Assembly: GCF_004342425.1 (NCBI RefSeq)
Contig: NZ_SLWQ01000004.1
Span: 162,019-226,018 of the forward strand
Source of the DNA: Dokdonella fugitiva
GTDB lineage: Bacteria > Pseudomonadota > Gammaproteobacteria > Xanthomonadales > Rhodanobacteraceae
Length of the DNA stretch: 64,000 bases
Direction of reading: 5' to 3'
The translations under genes and the position numbers were made by a program. Of the stretch, positions 10,112 to 18,895 are shown piece after piece. Each line of letters starts with the position of its first letter. The first letter of the stretch is position 1. The notes under the pieces were generated by a model that worked only from the letters and a program-made list of their open reading frames with translations, had not been told where the DNA came from and ran no database searches.

Positions 10112-11004
10112 GCACGCCGAGCACGGTCCGCGTGGTCGAGGTCGGCGCGCGCGACGGCCTGCAGAACGAGAAGACGGTCATTCCCGCCGCGACCAAGATC
10201 GAGCTGATCGACCGCCTTTCCGCGACGGGCCTGCGCACGATCGAAGCGACGAGCTTCGTCAGCCCGAAATGGGTGCCGCAGCTCGCCGATGCCGCCGAGG
10301 TATTCGCCGGGATACGGAAGCGCGACGGCGTCGCCTACCCCGTGCTCGTGCCGAACCTGCAGGGTTACGAGCGCGCGCGCGAGGTCGGCGCGCGCGAAGT
10401 CGCGATCTTCACCGCGGCGAGCGAGGCGTTCAACCGCAGGAACATCAACGCGTCGATCGACGAATCGATCGGACGCTTCATGCCCGTGCTCGAACGGGCG
10501 ATCGCCGACGGCGTGCGCGTGCGCGGCTACGTCTCCACCGTGCTCGGTTGCCCGTACCAGGGCGAGGTGCCGGTCGCCGACGTCGTGCGTGTCGCCCGGC
10601 GACTGTACGAGCTCGGCTGCTACGAGATTTCGCTCGGCGACACGATCGGCGTCGGCACGCCGCTGAAGGCGCGCGCCATGCTGCGCGCGGTCGCCGGCGA
10701 CGTGCCTGTCGACGCGCTCGCGGTGCATTTCCACGACACGCGCGGCCAGGCGCTCGCGAACATCCTCGCCTGCCTCGAGGAAGGCGTCGCGGTGGTCGAC
10801 AGTTCCGTGTCGGGCACCGGCGGTTGCCCGTACGCGAAGGGTGCGACCGGCAACGTCGCGAGCGAGGACGTCGTCTACATGCTCGAGGGCATGGGCATCG
10901 CGACCGGCATCGACCTGCCCGCGCTCGTCTCGACCGGAATCTGGCTCAGCGAGCAGCTCGGACGCGCGACCTCGAGCCGCGTCGCGCGCGCAATGACCGC
11001 GTAG
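10108..11004 (+). CDS. liuE: Hydroxymethylglutaryl-CoA lyase
   Basis: The 298-residue protein cleaves 3-hydroxy-3-methylglutaryl-CoA to acetyl-CoA and acetoacetate, the end of leucine catabolism. It shows the DRE-TIM N-terminal motif VEVGARDGLQNE and the EATSFVSPKWVPQLAD segment. The metal-binding HFHDTRGQALAN region and the signature SVSGTGGCPYAKGATGN with the catalytic Cys are also present. Length and motifs agree with bacterial HMG-CoA lyases. The gene overlaps the preceding lipoprotein gene by four bases. A short GC-rich hairpin (gtgggcctgggcccac) follows the stop, without a clear T-run. Confidence 0.95.
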   Translation: MSTPSTVRVVEVGARDGLQNEKTVIPAATKIELIDRLSATGLRTIEATSFVSPKWVPQLADAAEVFAGIRKRDGVAYPVLVPNLQGYERAREVGAREVAIFTAASEAFNRRNINASIDESIGRFMPVLERAIADGVRVRGYVSTVLGCPYQGEVPVADVVRVARRLYELGCYEISLGDTIGVGTPLKARAMLRAVAGDVPVDALAVHFHDTRGQALANILACLEEGVAVVDSSVSGTGGCPYAKGATGNVASEDVVYMLEGMGIATGIDLPALVSTGIWLSEQLGRATSSRVARAMTA

Positions 11005-11081
11005 GTGGGCCTGGGCCCACCGCTTTCAGGGATGCCTCGATCGGGAGACCGAGGCCTACGCGCTTGGTCGACGCGGCATTG

Positions 11082-11693
11082 CTAGTGCACGGGCGCCATC
11101 AGGTGCTGGTACTTGGTGCCGGCCCACATCACGTACGGCTGTGACGTGTCGGGATCGGCCGACTTCGGATAGGCGTCGTAGAAGCTCTCGTCGCCGCCGA
11201 CGACCATCACGTGGGGTCCGGTATGGATCCAGTGGTTGTTCGCTTCCGGCTTGGTCGCGTACGGATCGGTGTTGCTCGCATCGGTGCCACCGGCGAGCAT
11301 GTACATGAAACCGACCTTGCCGCTCGGCGGATCCTCGTGCTTGAGATAGGCGTGTATCCACGCCATCGCGTTCGCGTCCATGCACATCGGGTCGGGACCC
11401 GGCGTCGCGGGATTGTCGGGCATGCAGGTGAATCCATTGCTGCCCTTGCGCAGCGTGCGCATGCCGTTCGCGTCCATGCCGACGACGGTTGCACCCTGCG
11501 CGACCTTCGCCGGCGCTGCCTTCATCGCGCTCGCGATGAGCTCGGCATCGGAAGGCGCCTTGCCTTCGGCCTTGGTCCTGTCGGTGTGGATGGTGTCGGC
11601 CGTCCTGCCCTTGTCGGCGGCGACGGCGGTCGCGGCGCACAGCACGAGCAGCGGAACCGCGAGGGAACGTTTCATCAACCAGGTTGCGAGCAT
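11082..11693 (-). CDS. Secreted protein of unknown function rich in Met and Asp
   Basis: The 203-residue product has a signal peptide (MKRSLAVPLLVLCAATAVAA). The mature domain contains the segments VGMDANGMRTLRKGSNGFTC, MPDNPATPGPDPMC, HWIHTGPHVMVVGG and QPYVMWAGTKYQHLM. The conserved-looking Cys, Met and His positions suggest a small folded periplasmic or secreted domain. I do not recognise a named family. The start at 11693 has GGGGAG about seven bases upstream. The gene converges on liuE and has no obvious operon partner. Confidence 0.7.
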   Translation of the reverse strand: MLATWLMKRSLAVPLLVLCAATAVAADKGRTADTIHTDRTKAEGKAPSDAELIASAMKAAPAKVAQGATVVGMDANGMRTLRKGSNGFTCMPDNPATPGPDPMCMDANAMAWIHAYLKHEDPPSGKVGFMYMLAGGTDASNTDPYATKPEANNHWIHTGPHVMVVGGDESFYDAYPKSADPDTSQPYVMWAGTKYQHLMAPVH

Positions 11694-11948
11694 GGCTGTC
11701 TCCCCGTTCGAAGCGTTTTTGCCCGGCGCGCCCGCGCCGGGGAGACGAAATGTCCTACCGCGGCAGCGCTTCGTCAATCGCGACGCGGAGGAGGTGCCGT
11801 GGTCAAACGCCGTGCCAGCCGTTCCCTGGCCCCGTGCAGGCACGCTCCGCCGACGCAGCGCTCCAGGCAGGCCACGAACGCCGCGGCGGCGCGGGCGGTG
11901 GCGCCATCCTCGCTATACTCGGTGGCGGACTCCCACCGCGAGACACCG

Positions 11949-12758
11949 ATGCCCGCCAAGCTTGCGCCCGATCGCCACCGCGGCCTGATCATCGCCTGTG
12001 GCGAGCTCGACGCGGACGAACGCGGCACGCGCCTGCTCGCGCGCGTGTTCGCACTGCTCGGCGCGCAGCCGCGCGTGGTGTTGCTCGTGGCTGCGGAGGA
12101 TACCGATGCGGGATCGGACCTCGAGTCCGGCATGTACGCGGCCGGGGCCGGCGACGTGCGGCGCGCCGTGCTGCGCGCGCGCGCCGAGGCCGAGCCACGC
12201 GGACTGCTCGATGCGGTCGACCATGCGCAACTCGTCGTGCTCGTTTCCGACCAGCCGTTGCGACTGTCGACGCTGATCGGTGGCACCGCGCTCGCGCGGG
12301 CGATCCGCCGGCGCAATGCGGAAGGCATGGCCGTCGCCGGCTGCGCGGGCGGCGCGGCGATCCTGTGCGAGCACATGCTCACGCACGGCGCCGAGGGCGC
12401 GACGCCGCGCAGCGGCGGCGCGAACTTCGCACCCGGCCTCGGCCTGACCAATCGAGTCGTCATCGACCAGGGCGGCCATGCAAGCGATCGTCTCGGCCGC
12501 TTGCTCGCAGCGCTCGCATTGAATCCGTTCGCACTCGGCCTCGGCCTCGATGCCGCGACGGCCGCCGCCGTCGGTCCGGACAACGTGCTCGAAGTGCTCG
12601 GTTGCGGTGGCGTCACGATCATCGACCCGGCCGAGATGGCCGAGTCGAACGTCGCCGACGTCGCGCCGGGTGCGCCGATCCGCATCACCAACCTGCGCCT
12701 GCACGCGCTGACCGGCGGTGCGCGCTACGACCTCGACTTCCGCCGCACGGTCGACTGA
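11949..12758 (+). CDS. Cyanophycinase-fold (peptidase S51) homologue lacking the catalytic triad
   Basis: The 269-residue protein aligns with cyanophycinase over its core (VVLVSDQPLRLSTLIGGT, then RAIRRRNAEGMAVAG, then VVIDQGGHASDRLGRLLAAL, then NPFALGLGLDAATA). The nucleophile box, normally GTSAGA, is GCAGGA (Ala133). The position of the catalytic His in DQHF is Gly175. The Glu of GIDE is Ala202. The spacings of 42 and 27 residues equal those of the Ser132/His174/Glu201 triad known for Synechocystis CphB. I infer a fold-conserved protein without serine-peptidase activity, perhaps binding. It overlaps the GNAT gene by one base. No cyanophycin synthetase is visible. Confidence 0.8.
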   Translation: MPAKLAPDRHRGLIIACGELDADERGTRLLARVFALLGAQPRVVLLVAAEDTDAGSDLESGMYAAGAGDVRRAVLRARAEAEPRGLLDAVDHAQLVVLVSDQPLRLSTLIGGTALARAIRRRNAEGMAVAGCAGGAAILCEHMLTHGAEGATPRSGGANFAPGLGLTNRVVIDQGGHASDRLGRLLAALALNPFALGLGLDAATAAAVGPDNVLEVLGCGGVTIIDPAEMAESNVADVAPGAPIRITNLRLHALTGGARYDLDFRRTVD

Positions 12759-13252
12759 TGGACGACGCCGGCAGCATCACGATCCGCCCGATCCGGGCCA
12801 GCGACGAGCCCGCGATCGCGGCGATCATCCGCACCGTCATGCCGGAGTTCGGCGCCGATGGCCCCGGCTTCGCGATCCACGACGTCGAGGTCGACGCGAT
12901 GAGCGCGCACTACGCGCATCCACGCCACGCGTACTTCGTCGTCGAACTCGACGGCACGGTATCCGGCGGTGGCGGCGTCGCGCCGCTGCAGGCAGCGGGC
13001 GAAGGCATCTGCGAGCTGCGCAAGATGTACTTCCTGCCCACGTTGCGCGGGCGCGGCGCGGGGCGCGCGCTGATGGCGCGCTGCCTCGATGCGGCACGTG
13101 CTTTCGGCTTCCGGCAGTGCTATCTCGAGACGCTGACCGGCATGGACCGCGCCCAGTCGCTCTATCTCGCGAGCGGCTTCCGCCGCATCGACCACGCGCT
13201 CGGCGCGACCGGCCACCACGGCTGCAACCGCTTCTACCTGCTCGACCTCTGA
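12758..13252 (+). CDS. GNAT-family N-acetyltransferase
   Basis: This 164-residue protein has the Gcn5-related acetyltransferase fold. It begins ITIRPIRASDEPAIAAIIR, has the acetyl-CoA pyrophosphate loop FLPTLRGRGAGRALMARCL, and ends in the LYLASGFRRIDHALG segment typical of family motif B. Its substrate cannot be inferred. It is translationally coupled to the cyanophycinase-like gene (TGATG, one-base overlap), so the two probably act in the same process. A GC-rich inverted repeat follows its stop. Confidence 0.87.
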   Translation: MDDAGSITIRPIRASDEPAIAAIIRTVMPEFGADGPGFAIHDVEVDAMSAHYAHPRHAYFVVELDGTVSGGGGVAPLQAAGEGICELRKMYFLPTLRGRGAGRALMARCLDAARAFGFRQCYLETLTGMDRAQSLYLASGFRRIDHALGATGHHGCNRFYLLDL

Positions 13253-13284
13253 GCCGGACCGCCGCCTTGCGCGCGCGGTCCGGC
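13253..13284. terminator. Inverted repeat between convergent genes, possible bidirectional terminator
   Basis: A 10-base stem, gccggaccgc (13253-13262) and gcggtccggc (13275-13284), encloses a 12-base loop. It sits directly between the convergent GNAT gene and the subtilase gene. There is no T-run on either side, so intrinsic termination is plausible but not assured. Confidence 0.5.
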
Positions 13285-13299
13285 CTGGTTGCGCCGGCG

Positions 13300-16179
13300 T
13301 CAGCCGCCGTCGAAACCGTCGGTGAAGATCGCGCTCGGCGTCACCAGAAGATGGAACGAAGGCGTCGTCCCCTGGGTCTTGTTGTAGACGGCGAGCCCGA
13401 GGAAATCGTTTGCCGTGCCGTCGAAGCGGTAGCGGATCGTTTCCACCCCACCGGGACCCGCGGCATCGGCCGCGGCCACCGACTGGCTGCGGCCCTGCGC
13501 CCAGGTCGTCGAATCCGCCCCGTTCGAGCGGTAGAACGCGAGGCCCATGTCGGCCGACCCGGCGCCACTGCCCGGGATCAGCGTGACGCGGCGCTCGCTG
13601 TTCGCTTCGAAGCCCATGTCGGCGACCAGCAACGACGTGTTCGCGTCCATCGTGTACGGGCCGAACACTCCGCCATTGCCCGACGAGTAGTACGCGCCGT
13701 TCGCGGCGACGATCGAATAGTCGCCGCTGCCCGAATATTTCTTGACGCGGAAGAATTCGCGCTGCGTCGACGGCCAATGGTTGCCGTCGACCATGATGAA
13801 GTCGACGGCACCGCCACCGCCATACTGCGACAAGGCGAGACGCGGGCGGTTGAACGTGTCGGTCGTGTTGACCGGGTCGAGGAACCACGAAGCGCCGTAG
13901 AGTTCGAGATCGTAGTCGGCGCTGGCGGCGGGGCGCAGTGATACGCCGCGCCAGTACGGGATCCAGCCCGCGTACTCGCTGTCCGGGCGGATGTCGAAGA
14001 ACGTGCCCTGCGCCTTCGGCGCGCCGTTCAGATGCCACCAGGCACCGCGCGACAGCAGCGCGCCGTCGAGGCGTGCCGCCGCGGCGAATGGCGTGCCGCT
14101 ACCACTCCAGGTGTTGAACAGCGTGATCTTGAACTTGTAGGTGTCGGTCGCCGGCGCGTAGAAGTCGACCAGCTCGAAGTTGTTGTAGGAACTGTTCGAG
14201 TTCGTGACGAAGGTGGTGCCGTCGCCGCGATACACGGTGAGGTCGAGGTCGGCCGGGATGTTGTCGTTGGAATAGGTCGAACCGTTCAGCGTGACGTTGG
14301 ACATCCAGCCGATCGCGAAACGCACGCGCTGGCCTTCGTGCGCATAGACCTCGTAGGTCTTCGGGAAGCTCGACGCGTCGACGCCCTGGAACCACCATGG
14401 GCCGTTCTCGGTGGCATAGATCGACGCGGTGCCGTCGATGGCCGGACGGTCGCCCGCGCTGCGCAGCGCGCCGACCATCATCAGCGCGCGCGTCGCGACG
14501 GGCGAACCGGCGAGCTGGCTGTCGGCTTCCATGAGATCGGCGGCGAGTCCCGACGTCGCCGGCGCGGCGAAGCTCGTGCCCCACAGGCCACCGCTGAGCG
14601 GCGAGGTCGAACTCGTCGTCTGCGCGAGCGAGACGATGTCGACCGCGCCGGCGTCGACCTCGGGCTTGACGTGCGTGCCACCCGCACCGTCGCCGATCGG
14701 CCAGCCGTTGGCCGAGCAGTCGTAGCGGTCGTCGTCGCCCCAGCCGATCGTATTGTGGTCGTTGTAGCCACCGACGGTGAGCGTGTTGTAGCCGCGCCCG
14801 GGTGACTCGACGCCGTACACGGTGGTCGGCGGCGTCTGCCCGCAGTTCGGCGCACCGTAGTTGCCGGCCGCGTGCACGTTGAGGCGGAACGAGTTGCGTG
14901 CGATGTAGTCGAGGCGACGGTCGAACGCATTGAGCGCATTGCTGGCGACGTTCTTGAAGCCCCAGCTGTGATTGAGCACCTGTGCGCGCGCCGCGCCCCA
15001 GTCGGTCGCGGCTTCGAGCGAGCCACTGGTGTTGTAGTCGCCGTTCGCGCTGATAAGCGTGCTGCCGGCGGCCATGCCGTGATGCGTCGAATGCGTGCTC
15101 GCGATGATGCCGCCGACCCAGGTGGTGTGGTCGGCCGTCGGCAGCCCGGTGTCCCGGCTCTGCGACACCGTCATGTACGGGTTGCTCGGGTAGATACGCC
15201 CGCCCTCGACGACCGCGACGGTCACGCCGCTGCCATCGTAGCCGACCGCGTTGACCGGCGTGACGTTGTCGGTCGGGCGCGCGACATCGAGGCTGGGGCC
15301 GCGCTCCCCGCCGGTGTCGTCGAGGATCGCGACCCCGGGCCAGCGCGCGATCGTCCAGGCGGCGCCGGGCGTGAGCTCGACGATCACCGACGGCACGAAA
15401 TCGCTCGCATAGATGATCTTCGCGCCACCCGCTTCGAGCCGCTGCAACATCGCCGCGCGCGGGCCGGCGATCGCCGCGCGCAGGTCGGCGAGGCGGAACT
15501 GGTTGCCCGCCTCGACCGCCTCGACCGCCGCGGCGCGCTCCGCGCGTTCGGTCGCGACGCGGGCCTGCCATGCGGGATCGTCGTCGAGCTTCGCCGGTTC
15601 GGACTCGGCCGCGGCCCCTGCAGTCGTGCCCGGTGACGTCGAGGAAAACGCGGGCCCTTCCGCGAGCCGCACCGCATCGCGCTTGCCGCCGTCGGTGGAG
15701 GCGGCAGCCACTTCGCCCGGCCCGCCGCCGTGCGCGGCCGCCACCGGCACGCCACCGCTCGGACCGCCGCCGTCGTCGGGCAAGTCGACGGCGTACCAGA
15801 GGTCCACGACGAGCCGGTCGCTCGCCGCCGCGCCCTGCATGCGCTCGAGCAGCGCCGGCGTCATCGCGCCGTACGCCATGCGCCAGTTCGCTCCCGCCTC
15901 GGCGCGCACGCGGGTTGCATCGACGGGAATGCCATTGCTGTAGGTCCCTCCCACCGGTTCGCCGGTGGCGGCATCGATCGCCTTGATCGTGTGCAGCTCG
16001 CGTCCGTCGATGAGGGTTTCATCCGAGGTACCGACGTGCTGCAGCCGCTCGGCGGCGATGCCGAGCGTGTGCGCCAGCGCCGCGGCATCGTCGTCGGCGC
16101 CCGGCGGGACCGCGATGGAAGGCGTGGAAAGGCCGAGCGCGATCGCGGTCGCGAGCAGGCTCAGGGAAAGGTGCTTCAT
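13300..16179 (-). CDS. Secreted subtilisin-like (S8) serine protease
   Basis: The 959-residue protein has a signal peptide (KHLSLSLLATAIALGLSTPSIAV), a long N-terminal prodomain region (to about residue 290), a subtilase domain, and C-terminal beta-rich domains. His351 lies in DHTTWVGG, the oxyanion Asn in HAAGNYG, and Ser536 in GTSFAAP. The usual catalytic Asp is replaced by Glu325 (VAVVEGG), as occurs in some divergent S8 groups. The chain ends SAIFTDGFDGG, a motif also found on the DUF1501 protein ending at 40862. It is likely an exported peptidase providing peptides. The start at 16179 is the only one giving a leader. Confidence 0.9.
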   Translation of the reverse strand: MKHLSLSLLATAIALGLSTPSIAVPPGADDDAAALAHTLGIAAERLQHVGTSDETLIDGRELHTIKAIDAATGEPVGGTYSNGIPVDATRVRAEAGANWRMAYGAMTPALLERMQGAAASDRLVVDLWYAVDLPDDGGGPSGGVPVAAAHGGGPGEVAAASTDGGKRDAVRLAEGPAFSSTSPGTTAGAAAESEPAKLDDDPAWQARVATERAERAAAVEAVEAGNQFRLADLRAAIAGPRAAMLQRLEAGGAKIIYASDFVPSVIVELTPGAAWTIARWPGVAILDDTGGERGPSLDVARPTDNVTPVNAVGYDGSGVTVAVVEGGRIYPSNPYMTVSQSRDTGLPTADHTTWVGGIIASTHSTHHGMAAGSTLISANGDYNTSGSLEAATDWGAARAQVLNHSWGFKNVASNALNAFDRRLDYIARNSFRLNVHAAGNYGAPNCGQTPPTTVYGVESPGRGYNTLTVGGYNDHNTIGWGDDDRYDCSANGWPIGDGAGGTHVKPEVDAGAVDIVSLAQTTSSTSPLSGGLWGTSFAAPATSGLAADLMEADSQLAGSPVATRALMMVGALRSAGDRPAIDGTASIYATENGPWWFQGVDASSFPKTYEVYAHEGQRVRFAIGWMSNVTLNGSTYSNDNIPADLDLTVYRGDGTTFVTNSNSSYNNFELVDFYAPATDTYKFKITLFNTWSGSGTPFAAAARLDGALLSRGAWWHLNGAPKAQGTFFDIRPDSEYAGWIPYWRGVSLRPAASADYDLELYGASWFLDPVNTTDTFNRPRLALSQYGGGGAVDFIMVDGNHWPSTQREFFRVKKYSGSGDYSIVAANGAYYSSGNGGVFGPYTMDANTSLLVADMGFEANSERRVTLIPGSGAGSADMGLAFYRSNGADSTTWAQGRSQSVAAADAAGPGGVETIRYRFDGTANDFLGLAVYNKTQGTTPSFHLLVTPSAIFTDGFDGG

Positions 16180-16391
16180 GGCGGGTTCCTCCCGGTCGCT
16201 GCGCCGGGCGCAGCATGGCCCGGCGCGATCGTGGCGCGCCGGCCGGCGCGCCACCCTTGCAGGATCTCCGTTACGCCGCATCGTGCGTCGATCCGCCATG
16301 TGTTCCGGCTGGGCCGCGGCGAGGGCCGCGCGCGCCCCCGCCCGTCGGGACTGGTAGAATCCGCGCCCCGTTTTTTCGCGCTGGAATCCCC

Positions 16392-17159
16392 ATGCAACTC
16401 GATCAGGTCAAGGCCGCCGTCACCGGCGGCGCTTCCGGGCTCGGCTTCGCCGTCGCGCGCCACCTCGTCGCGCACGGCGCCAAGGTCGCGCTGCTCGACG
16501 TCAACGACGAAAAGGGCCACGCCGCCGCCGCCGGGCTCGGCGCCGCCGCGGCCTATTTCCGAACCGACGTCACCGACGAGGCCAGCGTCGCCGCGACCTT
16601 GAAGGAGGTCCACGCGAAGCTCGGCGGGCTCAACGCGGCTATCAGTTGCGCGGGCATCCTCGGCGCCGGCCGCGTGCTCGGCAAGGAAGGCCCGATGCCG
16701 CTGAAGACGTTCTCGACCACGGTGATGGTCAACCTCGTCGGCAGCTTCAACGTCGCCAAGGCCGCCGCCGACCTCATGCAGCACAACGCACCGGGCGAGG
16801 ACGGCGAGCGCGGCGTGATCGTCAACACCGCGTCGATCGCCGCGTTCGAGGGCCAGATCGGACAGGCGGCCTATTCGGCGTCGAAGGGCGGCGTGGTCGG
16901 CATGACCCTGCCGATGGCGCGCGAGTTCGCGCGCATCGGCGTGCGCGTCATGACCGTCGCGCCCGGCGTGTTCCACACGCCGATGGTGGACGGCATGCCG
17001 GAGCAGGTGTACCAGTCCCTGTGCGCGCAGGTGCCCTACCCGTCGCGCCTCGGCAAGCCGGAGGAGTTCGCCGACACGGTCGCCTTCATCCTGCAGAACC
17101 GTTACCTCAACGGCGAGACGATCCGCATCGACGGCGCGATCCGGCTCGCGCCGAAATAG
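16392..17159 (+). CDS. Short-chain dehydrogenase, HSD10 / 3-hydroxyacyl-CoA dehydrogenase type 2-like
   Basis: The 255-residue protein is a classical SDR. It has the NAD-binding [15 protein letters not shown] motif, a DVTDEASV acidic pocket, the catalytic Ser in [11 protein letters not shown], and the active-site YSASK. The sequence [28 protein letters not shown] is characteristic of the HSD17B10 type, which oxidises 2-methyl-3-hydroxybutyryl-CoA and other short 3-hydroxyacyl-CoAs in isoleucine degradation. That agrees with the branched-chain catabolic genes elsewhere in the window, but the substrate is inferred. Confidence 0.88.
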   Translation: MQLDQVKAAVTGGASGLGFAVARHLVAHGAKVALLDVNDEKGHAAAAGLGAAAAYFRTDVTDEASVAATLKEVHAKLGGLNAAISCAGILGAGRVLGKEGPMPLKTFSTTVMVNLVGSFNVAKAAADLMQHNAPGEDGERGVIVNTASIAAFEGQIGQAAYSASKGGVVGMTLPMAREFARIGVRVMTVAPGVFHTPMVDGMPEQVYQSLCAQVPYPSRLGKPEEFADTVAFILQNRYLNGETIRIDGAIRLAPK

Positions 17160-17235
17160 CACGGGACTCGGAACACGCATCGCTCCGATTCCCTCTCCTG
17201 TCGATTCCACTCCCCGATCGCGAATCCCGAACCCG

Positions 17236-17799
17236 ATGAAAGCTTCCGAAATCAAGAAGGGCAACGTCGTCGAGCACGACGGCAAGGTGTACCAGGTGCG
17301 CGACATCGAGCGCAGCTCGCCGCAGGGTCGCGGCGGCAACGTCACCTACCGCTTCATCATGTACAGCGTGCCGGGCGGCACGAAGCTCGACGTGTCGCTG
17401 CGTGCGGAGGACGAACTGCGCGAAACCGAACTCGTGCGCCGCGCGGTCACCTACTCGTACAAGGACGGCGACGCCTACGTCTTCATGGACAGCGAGGACT
17501 ACACGCAGTACACGCTCGACGCGAGCGCGATCGGCGACGCCGCCGGCTATCTCGTCGATGGCATCGAGGGCTGCTACGTGCAGCTGATCGAGGACGCGCC
17601 GGTCGCCCTGCAACTGCCGCAATCGGTCGTGCTCGAAGTCGTCGAGACGGCCCCGGAACTCAAGGGCGCGACCGCGACGAAGCGCCCCAAGCCCGCGAAG
17701 CTGTCCACCGGCATCGAGATCCAGGTGCCCGAGTACATCACGACCGGCGAGAAGGTGAACGTCAACACGCTCACGGGCGAGTTCGCCGGACGCGCCTGA
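17236..17799 (+). CDS. yeiP: Elongation factor P-like protein EfpL (YeiP)
   Basis: This 187-residue, three-domain protein belongs to the EF-P family and helps ribosomes pass difficult proline-containing motifs. It is the YeiP/EfpL subfamily rather than EF-P: the domain I loop reads [10 protein letters not shown], with Arg32 near the tip instead of the modifiable Lys of EF-P. The C-terminal OB domain ends in [20 protein letters not shown]. Length is normal (about 190). The ATG at 17236 follows an isolated intergenic stretch of about 75 bases. Confidence 0.93.
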   Translation: MKASEIKKGNVVEHDGKVYQVRDIERSSPQGRGGNVTYRFIMYSVPGGTKLDVSLRAEDELRETELVRRAVTYSYKDGDAYVFMDSEDYTQYTLDASAIGDAAGYLVDGIEGCYVQLIEDAPVALQLPQSVVLEVVETAPELKGATATKRPKPAKLSTGIEIQVPEYITTGEKVNVNTLTGEFAGRA

Positions 17800-17826
17800 G
17801 GCCGCATCCCGCTTCGAGGTTCCGCC

Positions 17827-17852
17827 GTCGTCCCGGCGAAAGCCGGGATGAC
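17827..17852. repeat. REP-like hairpin, tcccggc/gccggga type
   Basis: A short palindrome with stem tcccggc, loop gaaa and stem gccggga lies just after the efpL stop. A near copy with the same stem is at 34380-34397, and a related attcccgc/gcgggaat hairpin is at 54697-54717. The distribution in gaps after genes is that of dispersed REP elements; it may also act as a transcription end. Confidence 0.55.
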
Positions 17853-17889
17853 ACCCTCGCGCAGCCTCGCGCCCGATGCCGGGCCAAGA

Positions 17890-18780
17890 TCACTTCGGCG
17901 CGGGGCATGCCGGCGGCCAGGCTTCGTGCGCGCCGACGTGCCAGAGGAAGAACTCGCCGGACAGGGGCCCTTTCGTGTCGCGCGCGAACAGCACGGTGCG
18001 TCCGCTCGGCGAGAACGTCGCGCCGATCTCGCTGCCGTTGCGATTGATCTCCGCCGGCAGCTTCTCGCGCGGACGCCAGCCATTGCCGTCGCGGCGCACG
18101 CGGTAGTAGGCGCCGTTGCCTTCGAGGAGCATCCACGTACCGTCCGTCGACGGCAGCGGCTCGTACTCGTCTCCCGGGCCGTTGAACGCGGGGCCCGCAT
18201 TCTCGACGGTCCATCGGCCGCCCTCTTCGCGGGCGCGCCAGATGTCGGTCTTGCCGTGGCCACCGGGCCGGCCCGAGCCGAAATACAGCCAGCCGTCCGA
18301 GGCGAGGCGCGGGAACCATTCCTGCGCGCTCGAGTTGACTGGTTCGGGCAGGCGTTGCGGTGTCCCCCACTGCCCGCCCGCGGCGCGGTCGACGCGCCAG
18401 ATGTCGAGGTCCTTGCGCGGCGTCCCGTCGCGCGTGCGCGAGGATATGAAATAGAGCGTGCGGCCATCGGAGGTGAACCAGGGATCGGCCTCGACGCCGT
18501 CGCCGGGGAAAGGGGGCGGTTGCGGATCGCCCCACCCGTTCGCACCGCAACGGCTGACGAGGATGCGCCAGCCTTCGAACTTCGGCGAACTGCGCACGAA
18601 CCAGACGTCGCCCGTGCGCGGGTCGAATGCGGCGTGCGATTCGAACCGGCTGCTCGATATGCCGGCCGGGGTCCAGGGCTCGACGCGTTCGCCGGCCGCA
18701 ACGCCGCACGCGACGAACGCCGAGGAAATCACGGCCGTCGCGATGGATGGCGCGCGGTGCCTGCGATGCATGGGTGCCAT
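17890..18780 (-). CDS. PD40/TolB-like beta-propeller protein
   Basis: The 296-residue protein has an N-terminal signal sequence (SIATAVISSAFVACGVAAGE) and then repeated WD40-like PD40 blades. Repeats include DPWFTSDGRTLYFISSRTRDG, WFPRLASDGWLYFGSGRPGG and GATFSPSGRTVLFARDTKG. Such exported propellers occur in TolB-related and peptidase-associated proteins; this one has no extra catalytic domain, so a binding role is inferred. The start at 18780 has GGAGA about eight bases upstream. It is convergent with efpL. Confidence 0.8.
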   Translation of the reverse strand: MAPMHRRHRAPSIATAVISSAFVACGVAAGERVEPWTPAGISSSRFESHAAFDPRTGDVWFVRSSPKFEGWRILVSRCGANGWGDPQPPPFPGDGVEADPWFTSDGRTLYFISSRTRDGTPRKDLDIWRVDRAAGGQWGTPQRLPEPVNSSAQEWFPRLASDGWLYFGSGRPGGHGKTDIWRAREEGGRWTVENAGPAFNGPGDEYEPLPSTDGTWMLLEGNGAYYRVRRDGNGWRPREKLPAEINRNGSEIGATFSPSGRTVLFARDTKGPLSGEFFLWHVGAHEAWPPACPAPK

Positions 18781-18895
18781 CGTTCGAGTCTCCGGGCGAA
18801 AAGGTGATGCATGTTCCGCGCGCGGCGCCTGCGCATGCCCGCCTCGACGACGCGCGCTGCGGTGAACGGAGCATGCGCCGCGACGAACCGTGGGC

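Noticed and set aside
11005..11060. Hairpins after liuE as terminator
   Set aside because: The stems gtgggc/gcccac and gcctcg/cgaggc are there, but no T-run follows; the role is unclear.
11905..11935. Promoter -10 (tatact) and a small hairpin before the cyanophycinase-like gene
   Set aside because: A possible -10 and stem cggtgg/ccaccg exist, but no good -35 and nothing conserved to support a regulatory call.
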